A stretch of 64,000 bases of DNA from Sinorhizobium meliloti (GCF_035610345.1 NZ_CP141212.1:2051976-2115975); one strand, 5' to 3'. Shown: positions 32,974 through 42,769, counted from the first letter of the stretch. Program-made: numbers and translations. Notes: generated by a model from the letters alone, not told the origin.

Positions 32974-33751
32974 GAGTTGGTCTCCCTCACGGCGCTGCGC
33001 GTCCAATCAGACGCAAAGTCGCCGTAGCACCTGGTTTTGCCGCATCTTCCGGATTGACTTCGATCCAAAAGATGCAGCCGGCGCGGACGGCGTCATGCCG
33101 GCCTTCGCCTGCCTCTTCGTCTCCGTCCATCGCAAGAAGTTCGCCCCTTCCGCAGACGCGCACATGCACGCGCCGAGCCGCTCCGCATTCGGGAATGCGT
33201 CCCGATCGCAGATGAAGATGGCTCCGGAATCAAAGGGCTAGAGCGTCCTCCACCGAGGCGTGCAGCAACGGCCGCGCCCAGCGCCCGTTAAAGGCGCCAA
33301 GGCCGCATGCCTGGATCGCTGCACGGTCCGCCCGTGAGCGGTACCGTGTCGGCAGCCGTCAAGGCTGCACTACGCCTTCGGCACAAAGCACAAAGGACTC
33401 TCTAGCGCTTTGAGGCTGCACATGACCGTCTCCGAAAACCGAATATGGATTTTCAGCGCGGTGTTGCAGCCGGCCCGCGAATTGCAATGGCCGTGCCCCC
33501 AACCTGATGGCGTTCGCTTTGCGAGAGTTCGAAATTCCCCTGCCAGCCGGTGGTCAGCAGTCGAAAACTTGCCGGCTAGGTGAAGCGAAATTGTGGCAAA
33601 GACCGCTTGTCTTGCGCATTTGGCGTCGATTTCTTCGCCGATTCGCTACTGTGGCCCGAAATTGGCGCGTTTTTGCCTATCGGTCGGCGGCTGTTGACCC
33701 TTATCCCGCCCCGGCGGCCAGCATGACGGCCTGGCGTCGCTGCTTTCAGGA
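32974..33751. other. Intergenic 0.78-kb stretch without a clear gene
   Basis: No frame is convincing: the longest, at 33507-33782, is Arg/Trp-rich without a ribosome site and overlaps the next gene. The segment at about 33400-33450 (TAGCGCTTTGAGGCTGCACA and following bases) resembles a dispersed rhizobial repeat seen in many intergenic regions. The rest shows nothing I can identify. Confidence 0.5.
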
Positions 33752-35086
33752 TCAGCGCACCAGACGAATGGCGCCCGGATAATTGAAATGGGTATTGGCA
33801 AGCTCCTTGCTGCAATCCATCTTGAAAGTGCTGTTGCCGATCAGCGTGATCTCCTGTGCGATCAATCTGATGCACTCACCGCTGGTCGTGCCGTTGCCGG
33901 CATATTGGAGCTCGCCGGCGTCGGGCAAATAGAGGATCCCCGTCAAAGAGGATTTGCTGTTGCCGTTGATGACGGCTGGTGCGGCGTTGCCGTGCTCTGC
34001 AACGATCGAGAAGCCGGCCCAACTGCCCTCGAGCGAAGGCGAGATATTGAAGGTGGCGCCTCCATTGATCCTGAGTTCCGCATCGTTGATCAGGAAAAAG
34101 GTCACGCCCTGACCGCTGACGACCGTCTGGCTGCCGAGTTCGAGCCGGCCGCCGTCGATGATGTAATTGCCCGCCTGGAGTGCGACTGCTCCTTTCAGAT
34201 CCAGGCCTCCGTAGGTACCGGGTTTCAGCGTCACCACATAGCCGTCGGCATTTTTCGGTGTCTTTCCGGTGCCGTTGCAATCGCCGTTGCCGCCGCCTCC
34301 GGCGACGTAGGCCTGACCGCAGCCGGAAAGATCCGTCCAGCCCGAAGGCCTGGGGAGCACCTTGCTCGCAAATGGATCGGGTATGCGCGGCGATCCCTCC
34401 ACGGCGGCCTCGCAGGCGAGCTGTACCGCCTGCGACGAGCTGTAGATGCCGCCCGCCGCGTAAAGACACTCGGCTTTGAGCTTGCCTGAGCCGCCGATAT
34501 AGACCGACTGATCGTCGTCGGAGTTCGAAAGGACCGCGCATCCCGTCAGATCGGCAATTGCGCTGCCGCTGACCTCGAATGCCCGGTCTGCCGTGTGATG
34601 AAGCGCAAGAATGCAGGCCTCCGCCCCGGAGGCGCGCGCAGCAATCGCCAGGCGCCGGATCTGCAGCGGCAGGCGCTCGAGGAAGAGCGGCTTGTGGTCC
34701 AGCACGAACTCGGCGGTAGCGGTATCTTCATTCACATTGCGCGTGAACTTTACGGACAGCGCCTGCGTGGACGGCTCCGTGGCGACGGCCAGCGCGTCGA
34801 CGACGCTCTCCTGCGGCAGCGTATAATTGCTCCAGAAGAACTTTTGCGCCGCGGCGTAGGCCTCGTCCTCGGTGGCGCCCTCGCCATAGGCCCGGACCGA
34901 GCCGAGCGCGGCCGCATCGAGAGCGCTCTGGATTTTCTCCGCCTCCAGGTAAGCCCCGGCGAAGTCGATCGCCAGCGCAGCCGCGCCGATGATCGGAACG
35001 AAAGCGATCGCGCCCAGAACGGCGAAGTTGCCGCCCCTGTCGCGCACCAATCTTCTCAGATGCAGGCGGAACGTCGCGGCCCTCAT
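33752..35086 (-). CDS. TadE/TadG-like pilus-associated membrane protein
   Basis: A 444-residue protein with a basic N-terminus and one membrane segment (about residues 19-40) ending in the Tad_N pattern GNFAVLGAIAFVPIIGAAALAIDF, typical of TadG-like proteins that use the Flp/Tad apparatus. The rest is periplasmic and rich in Gly/Asn beta strands, with several cysteines. The start at 35086 follows GAGGGAAGG; a GTG 24 bases upstream is possible. No other tad genes are in the window, so it is an orphan. Confidence 0.75.
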   Translation of the reverse strand: MRAATFRLHLRRLVRDRGGNFAVLGAIAFVPIIGAAALAIDFAGAYLEAEKIQSALDAAALGSVRAYGEGATEDEAYAAAQKFFWSNYTLPQESVVDALAVATEPSTQALSVKFTRNVNEDTATAEFVLDHKPLFLERLPLQIRRLAIAARASGAEACILALHHTADRAFEVSGSAIADLTGCAVLSNSDDDQSVYIGGSGKLKAECLYAAGGIYSSSQAVQLACEAAVEGSPRIPDPFASKVLPRPSGWTDLSGCGQAYVAGGGGNGDCNGTGKTPKNADGYVVTLKPGTYGGLDLKGAVALQAGNYIIDGGRLELGSQTVVSGQGVTFFLINDAELRINGGATFNISPSLEGSWAGFSIVAEHGNAAPAVINGNSKSSLTGILYLPDAGELQYAGNGTTSGECIRLIAQEITLIGNSTFKMDCSKELANTHFNYPGAIRLVR

Positions 35087-35592
35087 AGCCTTCCCTCTCA
35101 GCAGCCCCACCGCAACACATAAGCATTAACTAATTTTAAGATCGTTACCAAACACGTTCGGCTTTTATGAAATCTTTACAGGAAGCGCTCGGTTGTACCG
35201 CTCTCCAAGCCGCCTCCTGCGCAAGAATCGGTCGTAGTTCGTAACAAATCGCCCTGAAAAGTTACTGGACCAAGGCCACCGATCTCGTCAAAAATAACGG
35301 TGCAATCAGGGAAATGATTTCAGTAGCAATTTAGATCGGAGCTCCCTTCGGGGTGAACGCCGATTGCGAGGATTTACCCGGTCGAGCTCGCGGCAGCCCC
35401 CGGGCGGAGAGTGATGGATATGCCCGGGGCGTCTGGCAGCCGGGTGTGATATTGCCGCCGGGAAAATAGAGAGATTGAAATTTTCGCCGCAATTTACCAG
35501 GACCCGCTCGCTGACGGCGGGCCCTGGTTTTGTATGGGCGCTCCTGGCGCCGGGTCATTTCCGCGGCGCCGTTCAACGCCGCAGCAAGCGCG
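35087..35592. other. Intergenic region with a cluster of hairpins
   Basis: No protein gene is visible. It holds the candidate structured RNA at 35334-35531 and, at its left side, the presumed promoter region of the TadG-like gene. Confidence 0.5.
35334..35531 (+). ncRNA. Candidate structured RNA ending in a terminator hairpin
   Basis: On the plus strand the segment contains ATCGG/CCGAT (35335-35364), a perfect CCCCGGGC/GCCCGGGG stem (35398-35429) and CCAGGACCCGC/GCGGGCCCTGG with one mismatch (35497-35527) followed by TTTTG. The serial stems and final T-run suggest a roughly 200-base non-coding RNA. I cannot match a known family, and no clear promoter is visible, so it may instead be a repeat cluster. 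Confidence 0.35.
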
Positions 35593-37332
35593 TCAGCCAT
35601 AGAGATATTCGGGCAGCCAGAGCGTCATGCCCGGCCAGATATACATCATGATCATGCAGAGAATGACGATGAGCATGTAAGGCATCATGCCCGCGAATAT
35701 CTGGTTGAGGGTAACCTGCGGCGGCGACACGCCCTTGAGATAGTAGGCCGACATCGCAACCGGCGGGGACAGGAACGCAGCCTGCAAATTGACGAAGACG
35801 AGCACGCCCCAGAGGATCGGGTCGATGTCGAAATGGTGGAGCATCGGCAGAAAGATCGGCACGAAGATGATGATGATCTCGGTCCATTCGAGCGGCCAGC
35901 CGAGAATGAAGATGATCGCCTGAGACAGGATCATGAACTGCACCGGCGTGAGATCCAGCGCGAGAACCCATTGCTCCACCAGCGCCTGTCCGCCGAGGAT
36001 CGCGAAAACGGCGGAGAAAAGCGCCGACCCGACGAAGAGCCAGCAGACCATGGCGGTCGTCTTCGCGGTCAGGAACACCGCCTCCTTGGTGCGCTGCCAG
36101 TCGAGAGTCCGCGCTTGGAGCGCCAGCAGGAAGGCACCGGCCGCGCCGACGGCGGCGGATTCCGTCGCAGTCGTGATGCCGAACAGGATCACCCCGAGCA
36201 CCACCACCGTGAGGATTGCGAGCGGCATGACGGAGGAAACGAGGAGCTTCACCACCTGCAGCCGTTCCGCCGTCATGTTGCGGTAGTAGCGCAGCAGCGC
36301 GAAGACGGCGACTGCGGCGGCGAGGCCGAACCAGACGTAGAAGCTCGTCGCAGGGCCGCCAGCCGCTGCAGGCCCGGCATCCGCGACCGGCGCGCCGAGC
36401 TCTTCCAGCCCCTCCGGTGCTTCGGTCGCGGCCGCCTGTTGATGAATGACGACATACCACCAGAGAAGCCAGAGCGTGGACGCCGTCAGCAGCAGCGGAA
36501 AGAGCGCCGCAGCAAGGTTCTTGACGAGTTTCCAATAGGTGAGCCGTCCCTCTTCCCCTTTGATCCCGAGCGCGCGTGATGGCGAGACGAGCGCTGCGAG
36601 AAGACCGGCGAGCATGTTGGGTGAATAGACCTCTGCGAAATGCTTCATCCATGGCGGCACCGGGACGCGCGTCTGTTCCTCGGGCAGACTCGGAGCGATC
36701 TTCGGATTGAGCATCGCCCAGCCGAGGACATAGGCGAGATAGAGGAGCGCCAGAAAGAAGCCGGGAAGCATCGTCGCCGCATAAAGCTTGACCACCGACT
36801 GGCCGGCGACGGCCGCATAGACGATGATCATCACCGATGGAGGGATCAGGATGCCCAGCGTGCCTCCGGCGGTGATGACACCCGAGGCAAGCTTCACATC
36901 GTAACCGGCCCGCAGCATCGGGTTCATGGCGATCACCCCCATCAGCACAACCACGGCGCCGACGAGGCCGCTGGCGATGCCCCAGAAGGTGCAGACGATG
37001 AGCGTTGTCACCGCGAGCGATGCCGGAACGCGCCGGAATGACAGCTGTATGCTGTAGAACATCTTGTCGACCAGCGCGCCGCGCTCCATCACGTAGCCCA
37101 TCAGCACGAAAAGCGGGATGGAGATCAGCACGTCATTGGTCATGGCGCCGTAGGTGCGCTGGACCATGAGATCGAAGACGCGATTGTCGATCCAGGGTTC
37201 CACCGGATTGTAGAAGGCGTAGAAGCCGAACAGCATTCCGAGACCCATGAGGGTGAAGGCCGTCGGAAATCCCATCATGATCACGACCACGATGAGGCCC
37301 AGCATCGTCAAGCCAAGAAAAGGTTCACTCAC
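35593..37332 (-). CDS. TRAP transporter large permease (DctM type) with expanded middle
   Basis: A 579-residue inner-membrane protein with about 14-16 membrane segments that couples sodium flow to solute import. The DctM signature is clear at both ends: GFPTAFTLMGLGML near the N-terminus, GGTLGILIPPSVMIIVYA, and FILGWPLEWTEIIIIFVPIFLP. Typical DctM proteins have about 430 residues; here an extra 150 residues from about 220 to 370 include additional membrane spans and an Ala/Pro-rich loop. The GTG start overlaps the stop of the small permease gene (GTGA). It is the last gene of the TRAP operon. Confidence 0.88.
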   Translation of the reverse strand: MSEPFLGLTMLGLIVVVIMMGFPTAFTLMGLGMLFGFYAFYNPVEPWIDNRVFDLMVQRTYGAMTNDVLISIPLFVLMGYVMERGALVDKMFYSIQLSFRRVPASLAVTTLIVCTFWGIASGLVGAVVVLMGVIAMNPMLRAGYDVKLASGVITAGGTLGILIPPSVMIIVYAAVAGQSVVKLYAATMLPGFFLALLYLAYVLGWAMLNPKIAPSLPEEQTRVPVPPWMKHFAEVYSPNMLAGLLAALVSPSRALGIKGEEGRLTYWKLVKNLAAALFPLLLTASTLWLLWWYVVIHQQAAATEAPEGLEELGAPVADAGPAAAGGPATSFYVWFGLAAAVAVFALLRYYRNMTAERLQVVKLLVSSVMPLAILTVVVLGVILFGITTATESAAVGAAGAFLLALQARTLDWQRTKEAVFLTAKTTAMVCWLFVGSALFSAVFAILGGQALVEQWVLALDLTPVQFMILSQAIIFILGWPLEWTEIIIIFVPIFLPMLHHFDIDPILWGVLVFVNLQAAFLSPPVAMSAYYLKGVSPPQVTLNQIFAGMMPYMLIVILCMIMMYIWPGMTLWLPEYLYG

Positions 37333-37994
37333 CGCTCTCCCCCTCCGAGGCCGCGCTGCCGGGCCGCCCTGTCGATATCCTGCGCGCGTTCGATGGCAGC
37401 CTCACGCGTTTCCTCGTCCAGATGCTCGCTATGGGCAAGCTGCTCGGCGACGACATCGATCTCTTCGACGTCCTTCAGCCGCGCCGGCCACGCCCCGGTT
37501 CGGAGACAGATGATGCAGCGCAGGATCTCCGCCAGTCCCTGAAGAATGACGAGTGCGCCTGCGATCGGAATGACCGTCTTGAAGTAATAGATCGGCGGCC
37601 CTTCGGCGGTCACCGTCGAGTGCTCGCCGATCCGCCATGACAATGCGGCATAGTCGTAGCCTGCATAGATGAGGGCGGCGATCCCGGGCAGGAAGAAGAA
37701 GATGTAAAGGATGAGGTCCAACGCCGCCTGCGTGCGCGGCTTCAACGAACTGTAGATGAAATCACCGCGCACATGCGCGTTCTGCGCCAGGGCATAGGCG
37801 CCCGCCAGCATGAAGAGGCTGCCGTAGAGCATGTTGCTGGCATCGAAGATCCATGCGGTCGGCATGTTCAGGATATAGCGTTTGAAGACTTCACCGCAGA
37901 CCAGCATCATCAGACCGATGATCAGCCACGCCGCCGCCTTGCCGGTCCAGACGCTGATGGCGTCGATCCTCATGAGCAGATGCTGAACGTTCAC
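37329..37994 (-). CDS. TRAP transporter small permease (DctQ type)
   Basis: A 221-residue membrane protein with four segments (about 15-35, 53-75, 93-115, 140-162) and a hydrophilic C-terminal tail rich in Glu/Arg. GEVFKRYILNMPTAW and RGDFIYSSLKPRTQAALDL are typical of DctQ. The start is uncertain: the GTG at 37994 follows GGGGGTG, a full match to the 16S anti-SD, while an ATG at 38030 lies in the stem of an intercistronic hairpin. Together with DctP and DctM it forms one transporter. Confidence 0.8.
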   Translation of the reverse strand: MNVQHLLMRIDAISVWTGKAAAWLIIGLMMLVCGEVFKRYILNMPTAWIFDASNMLYGSLFMLAGAYALAQNAHVRGDFIYSSLKPRTQAALDLILYIFFFLPGIAALIYAGYDYAALSWRIGEHSTVTAEGPPIYYFKTVIPIAGALVILQGLAEILRCIICLRTGAWPARLKDVEEIDVVAEQLAHSEHLDEETREAAIERAQDIDRAARQRGLGGGER

Positions 37995-38026
37995 GCGCAC
38001 CCCCGGGATGGCCAGGTCCTGACCGT

Positions 38027-38053
38027 ACATCACCGGCCCTGCGCCGGTGATGT
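38027..38053 (-). repeat. Intercistronic hairpin between dctP- and dctQ-like genes
   Basis: ACATCACCGGC (38027-38037) and GCCGGTGATGT (38043-38053) form a perfect 11-bp stem around CCTGC, 18 bases after the dctP stop. Such stems between the binding-protein and permease genes usually stabilise the upstream mRNA and lower downstream expression. Confidence 0.6.
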
Positions 38054-38070
38054 GCTGGATCGGGATGAAG

Positions 38071-39210
38071 TCAGAGCGACTTGGCGACCCCGTCTCGCCC
38101 GAAATAGTGGTCGAAGGCCATCCGCCGGTTGACGACGGTATCCTGCTCCCAGCGTGTCGCGCGTTCGGCAAAGGCGATCTGGGACTGCAGAACCTCCTTG
38201 AACACCGGATTTTCCGCCGACTTCTTCTTCACCACCTCGTCATAGACTTCGAGTTGCCGCTTGAGGATCGCTTCGGGCGTCTTGTAGAACTTGACCTGAT
38301 CGGCCGTCTGCATCTCGCGATAGTCCGTGGAGTAGCGGTCGATCGCTTTCCAGGCCATGTCCGCCGACGCCGCGTCCACCGCATTGGTTATGATTGCCTT
38401 CATCTGGTCCGGCAGGCCGTCGAACTTTCCTTTGTTGAACAGTATCTCGAATGTCTCGGCATTCTGATGATAGCCCTGCAGCATGCACACCTTGGAGACG
38501 TCGGGAAAGCCGAGCAGGCGATCGGATGAGGCATTGTTGAATTCCGCCGCGTCGAGCAGACCGCGGTCGAGTGCGGCGACGATCTCGCCTCCGGGCAAGG
38601 CGTTGACCGCTGCGCCGAGCCCTGTGAACACATCGATCGAGATACCGACGGTGCGGAACTTCAGTCCCTGCAGGTCCTCGGCCTTGGCCACCGGCTTCTT
38701 GAACCAGCCCAGCGGCTGTGTCGGCATGGGCCCGTAGGGAAACGACACGACATTGGCGCCGATCGACTCGTAAAGCTTGGCGAGCAGGTCCCTGCCGCCG
38801 CCGTATTTGTGCCAGGCCAGCATCATGTTGGCGTCCATGGCGAAGCCGGGCCCCGATCCCCACAGCGCCAGCGCAGTCTGCTTGCCGTAGTGATAGACCA
38901 TCACGCCGTGGCCCCCATCGAGCGTTCCTTCGGAAACCGCGTCGAGCAGTCCGAATGCCGGCACGACGGCACCGGCCGGAAGCACCTCTATCTTGAGGTC
39001 GCCACCAGTCATATCGTTGACCTTCTTTGCGAAGTCGAGCGCGAACTCGTGAAAGATGTCCTTGGACGGCCACGTGCTTTGCCAGCGCATGCTGACCGGC
39101 CCTTGTGCCCTCACGATGCTCGGCGCTGCAGCCATGGCCGCCCCGGCCGCTGCGGCGCCGCGGAGAAATTTGCGGCGCGATGGCCCCCCGCTTTCGGCTT
39201 TGTGTTTCAT
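38071..39210 (-). CDS. TRAP transporter solute-binding protein (DctP/TakP type)
   Basis: A 379-residue periplasmic receptor. The N-terminus carries a twin-arginine signal (SRRKFLRGAAAAGAAMA, cleaved near SIVRA), so it is probably exported folded. The mature part shows WQSTWPSKDIFHEFALDFAKKV, the substrate-carboxylate Arg region GLKFRTVG and AAEFNNASSDRLLGF, closer to the large TakP/FcbT1 receptors for keto acids and aromatic acids than to C4-dicarboxylate DctP. ATG at 39210 follows GGGAGGA. It is the first gene of the operon. Confidence 0.87.
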   Translation of the reverse strand: MKHKAESGGPSRRKFLRGAAAAGAAMAAAPSIVRAQGPVSMRWQSTWPSKDIFHEFALDFAKKVNDMTGGDLKIEVLPAGAVVPAFGLLDAVSEGTLDGGHGVMVYHYGKQTALALWGSGPGFAMDANMMLAWHKYGGGRDLLAKLYESIGANVVSFPYGPMPTQPLGWFKKPVAKAEDLQGLKFRTVGISIDVFTGLGAAVNALPGGEIVAALDRGLLDAAEFNNASSDRLLGFPDVSKVCMLQGYHQNAETFEILFNKGKFDGLPDQMKAIITNAVDAASADMAWKAIDRYSTDYREMQTADQVKFYKTPEAILKRQLEVYDEVVKKKSAENPVFKEVLQSQIAFAERATRWEQDTVVNRRMAFDHYFGRDGVAKSL

Positions 39211-39485
39211 GCTTTCCTCCCAAGGCTGCGCGCGAACTCCCTCCCCTTTTGGGAGCGGACTTTTTCGCGGGCATTCACAATCGCTAAAGAGGCACAAGCA
39301 TCGTCTGGAGACGCGCTGCGCCCCGATTTTTTTCTTGCTGCAGGAGAGAATACTCCCGAATGCGCCCCTCGCAAAGATTGCAGGGAACGAGCGGAGAACG
39401 CTGCCAGTCGGATGCGGAAGGGAATAGTATGGCACAGCGTTCTGTCTCACTGCGAGAGCGGCCGATCTCTTCGGGAGGGCATGGC

Positions 39486-40814
39486 ATGACTACCGTTCCG
39501 CGAAACCTGATCGTCATCACCATGGCCGGTGCGCTTATGGCCGGCTGCGCCGGCGTTTCGGCCCGAAATGCGGCTCGCACGACGGGCCTGGTCGGCTACG
39601 GCCCGAATCCGACTTTGCCGAAGCCGAACCCCACGGTGATCCCGACCGTCAACATCGCCGACGCAAAAGGCTGGCAGGAAGGCGCCACGCCGACACCCGC
39701 AAAAGGGCTGAAGGTGAACGCCTTCGCTGCGGGCCTCGATCACCCGCGCTGGCTGCATGTACTGCCGAACGGCGACGTGCTGGTGGCCGAAACCAATGCA
39801 CCGGCCAAGCACGACGAAGGCTTCAGCCTCAAAAAGGCATTCATGAAGCTGGCGATGAAACGAGCGGGTGCCGCACCGCCAAGCGCCAACCGGATCACGC
39901 TTCTGCGCGATACCGACGGCGACGGTGTCGCCGATCTTCGCAGAACCTTCGCGGAAGGTCTCAATTCTCCCTTCGGCATGACGCTTTCCAAGGGCAAGCT
40001 CTATGTCGCCAATACCGACGCGCTCGTCGCATTCCCCTATTCCCGCGGTCAGACTCGCCTGGGCACGCCGGAAAAGATCATCGACCTGCCGTCGGGAAAT
40101 CTCAATCACCATTGGACGAAAGACGTGATCGCGAGCCCGGACGGACGAAAGCTCTATGTCACCGTCGGCTCCAACAGCAATGTCGGGGAAAACGGCATGG
40201 CTGCGGAAAAATATCGCGCGGCCGTTCTGGAGGTGGACAAGGCAAGTCGCCGCACCCGGGTCTTCGCTTCGGGCCTGCGCAATCCTAACGGCCTGTCCTG
40301 GAACCCGGAAAGCGGCGAGCTCTGGGTCGCCGTCAACGAGCGTGACGAGCTCGGCGACGATCTCGTTCCGGACTACATGACCTCCGTCAGGGACGGCGCC
40401 TTCTATGGCTGGCCCTACAGCTACTTCGGTCAGAATGTCGATACGCGCGTCAAGCCGCCGCGCCCGGATCTCGTGGCGAAGGCGGTAAAACCCGACTACG
40501 CTCTTGGTTCGCACACCGCTTCGCTGGGGCTGACATTCTCCGAAGGCGCATCGCTCGGGCGCGCCTATGCCAACGGTGCCTTCGTAGGCCAGCACGGCTC
40601 CTGGAACCGCAGCGTCCACAGCGGATACAAGGTGATCTTCGTTCCCTTTGCCAAGGGCAAGCCGAACGGACGACCGAGAGACGTCCTCGCCGGCTTTGTC
40701 AGCCGGAGCGGGAAGGCGATGGGCCGGCCGGTCGGCGTTGCGATCGACGAGCAGGGCGCCCTGCTCGTCGCCGACGATGTCGGCAATGTCATCTGGCGCG
40801 TCAGCCGTAGATAG
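39486..40814 (+). CDS. Lipoprotein beta-propeller sugar (sorbosone-type) dehydrogenase
   Basis: A 442-residue lipoprotein: lipobox LMAGC at residues 16-20, then a six-bladed beta-propeller of the PQQ-dependent sugar/sorbosone dehydrogenase superfamily. Blade motifs include LDHPRWLHVLPNGDVLVAET, DTDGDGVADLRRTFAEGLNSPFGM (possible calcium site) and RNPNGLSWNPESGELW. PQQ dependence and substrate cannot be confirmed by reading; no pqq genes are present. ATG at 39486 follows GGGAGG and gives the signal sequence; earlier in-frame ATGs do not. It is divergent from the TRAP operon. Confidence 0.82.
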   Translation: MTTVPRNLIVITMAGALMAGCAGVSARNAARTTGLVGYGPNPTLPKPNPTVIPTVNIADAKGWQEGATPTPAKGLKVNAFAAGLDHPRWLHVLPNGDVLVAETNAPAKHDEGFSLKKAFMKLAMKRAGAAPPSANRITLLRDTDGDGVADLRRTFAEGLNSPFGMTLSKGKLYVANTDALVAFPYSRGQTRLGTPEKIIDLPSGNLNHHWTKDVIASPDGRKLYVTVGSNSNVGENGMAAEKYRAAVLEVDKASRRTRVFASGLRNPNGLSWNPESGELWVAVNERDELGDDLVPDYMTSVRDGAFYGWPYSYFGQNVDTRVKPPRPDLVAKAVKPDYALGSHTASLGLTFSEGASLGRAYANGAFVGQHGSWNRSVHSGYKVIFVPFAKGKPNGRPRDVLAGFVSRSGKAMGRPVGVAIDEQGALLVADDVGNVIWRVSRR

Positions 40815-40999
40815 CGGTCTTCGCCCCGATAGACTTGCCGCTTCCCCATTGCTACTCTCCCACTCGAGGCGATCGCAATGCGATTTTTCATGGCGTCCGC
40901 GGCTCTTTGGAGCGGACCGGAAAGTACGCACGAATTACCGCTCACACATGTTCAACCGATCGGTATTTTCGCTCACGACATCGCCGGGAGACGGACGGC

Positions 41000-42769
41000 A
41001 TGAGGCGGCTGGCAGCGATCATGGACGCGGACGTCGTCGGCTATAGCCGGCTGATGGGGCTGGATGAAGCAGGCACGTACCGGGCGGTCAAGCAATGCCG
41101 TGATGCCTTCATTCTACCTTTGGTCGCGGCCCATGGCGGAAGGATCGTCAAGCAGGCGGGAGACGGGACGCTCGCGGAATTCGCAAGCGTTCTCGATGCG
41201 GTCGCCTGCGCGGTCGCGATCCAGCGAACGATGCATGATCACGCCGGAGGCGCCGAAGCGGAGCGTCTGAAGTTGCGCATCGGCGTCCATCTCGGCGATA
41301 TCGTCGCTGACGATGGCGACATCCATGGCGAAGGCATTGCCGTTGCCGAGCACCTGCAGGAAATGGCGCCGCCCGGCGGCGTGTGCGTGTCGCAGCAGGT
41401 CTATGACCAGATCGGCTCGAAGGTGGATTTCCCCTTGACCGAAATCGGCTGCAGGATATTCGCCGATCTTCCCGGTCCGCTGCGCGCCTGGCGCTGGCAG
41501 CCGGGCGGCGCGGCAGGGGAAGTGCCGCCGGCGCCGGCACAAACCGACCCCCTGCCCGGTAAGAAGCGCCCATCGATCGCAGTCCTGCCCTTCGTGAATC
41601 TTTCGAGCGCCGACGAACAGGAACATTTCTCCGACGGCTTTACCGAGGAGTTGATCACCACGCTCGCCCGATGCCGGTGGCTGCGCGTCGTCGCTCGCAA
41701 CTCCTCCTTCACCTTCAAGGGGAAGGCGGTCGACGCAAGGAGAGTGGCGGAAGACCTGGGTGTCAAATACGTGATCGAGGGCAGCATACGTCGCGCGGCC
41801 AACCGCATCCGCATCACGGCGCAATTGCTGAGCGGCGAAACCGGCATGCTGCTCTGGGCAGAACGCTACGACCGCATGCTGGACGATGTTTTCGTGCTCC
41901 AGGACGAGATCGCGGGGCAGATCACCGGCACCGTGGAGCCGGAACTCGGCTTCATCGAATTCGCTGCGTTGCGCGGCCACACCGCGACGGACATGGATGC
42001 CTGGAACATTTACCTGAAGGCGCTATGGCATCTTTACAAGTTCGATCTGGAAAATCTGAGGATATCCAAGACGCTCTTCGAGCGGGCGGTCGATCTCGAG
42101 CCCGCGTTTGCCCAGGCCCATGCGCGGCTTGCCTATGTCCATATACAGCTCGGCTGGTACGGCCCCCTGGAAGAGCGGGCCGACCGGATCGCCGACGCGA
42201 CGGCGCTCGCGGAACGCGCAATCGCGCTCGACGACCGTGAGCCGGCCGCCCATCTTGCCCTCGGCCGGGCACGGGCGCTCGGCGGGCAGCCGCAGCGGGG
42301 CATAGACCACCTGCGGAATGCGCTGAGGCTCGATGCAAGCTTCGCCCAGGGCCACTTCGCCCTCGGGCAAGCGCTTTGCTATGTCGGCCGCCCGGAGGAA
42401 GGCATTGCCGCGATCAACGAAGCCTTCCGGTTGAGCCCCCGCGATCCGCATCTGTGGACCTTTTACAATATGGTGGCTATCGCCCACTATCAGTCGGGTC
42501 GCTTCGCGCAAGCCGCCGAAGCGGCCCGTGCCTCCCTACGCCAGGAGAACGCCACATTCTGGCCGGCAATGGTCCTGGCGGCCTCGCTCGGTGCCATCGA
42601 CCGGACCGACGAACGCAGTTCGGCCGTGGCAAACCTTCTTCGCCGGCGCCCGGACATGACCGTGAAAACGGCCCGCGCCGAATTCTACTTCGGCAACGTG
42701 CCGGTCATGCCGGAAGATTTCATCGCCCGTTTCGTCAGCGATCTGCGCCGCGCCGGCCTGCCTGACTGA
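41000..42769 (+). CDS. Class III adenylate/guanylate cyclase with TolB-like and TPR domains
   Basis: A 589-residue soluble protein. Residues 3-165 are a class III cyclase domain (AAIMDADVVGYSRLMGLDEAG, KQAGDGTLAEFASVLDAV, RIGVHLGDIVADDGDIHGEG). Residues about 190-310 resemble the TolB/FlgO-type domain found in such proteins (SIAVLPFVNLSSADEQEHFSDGFTEEL), and about 350-540 form tetratricopeptide repeats. This architecture is expanded many-fold in sinorhizobia, where the proteins are thought to make cAMP in response to unknown inputs. No regulator gene is adjacent. Confidence 0.87.
   Translation: MRRLAAIMDADVVGYSRLMGLDEAGTYRAVKQCRDAFILPLVAAHGGRIVKQAGDGTLAEFASVLDAVACAVAIQRTMHDHAGGAEAERLKLRIGVHLGDIVADDGDIHGEGIAVAEHLQEMAPPGGVCVSQQVYDQIGSKVDFPLTEIGCRIFADLPGPLRAWRWQPGGAAGEVPPAPAQTDPLPGKKRPSIAVLPFVNLSSADEQEHFSDGFTEELITTLARCRWLRVVARNSSFTFKGKAVDARRVAEDLGVKYVIEGSIRRAANRIRITAQLLSGETGMLLWAERYDRMLDDVFVLQDEIAGQITGTVEPELGFIEFAALRGHTATDMDAWNIYLKALWHLYKFDLENLRISKTLFERAVDLEPAFAQAHARLAYVHIQLGWYGPLEERADRIADATALAERAIALDDREPAAHLALGRARALGGQPQRGIDHLRNALRLDASFAQGHFALGQALCYVGRPEEGIAAINEAFRLSPRDPHLWTFYNMVAIAHYQSGRFAQAAEAARASLRQENATFWPAMVLAASLGAIDRTDERSSAVANLLRRRPDMTVKTARAEFYFGNVPVMPEDFIARFVSDLRRAGLPD

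Noticed and set aside
33507..33782. 91-codon plus-strand frame
   Set aside because: Arg/Trp-rich composition, no ribosome site and overlap with the 3' end of the opposing TadG-like gene.
35334..35531. 6S RNA or tmRNA identity for the hairpin cluster
   Set aside because: I could not recognise the central bulge of 6S RNA or any tRNA-like half; kept only as an unassigned structured RNA.
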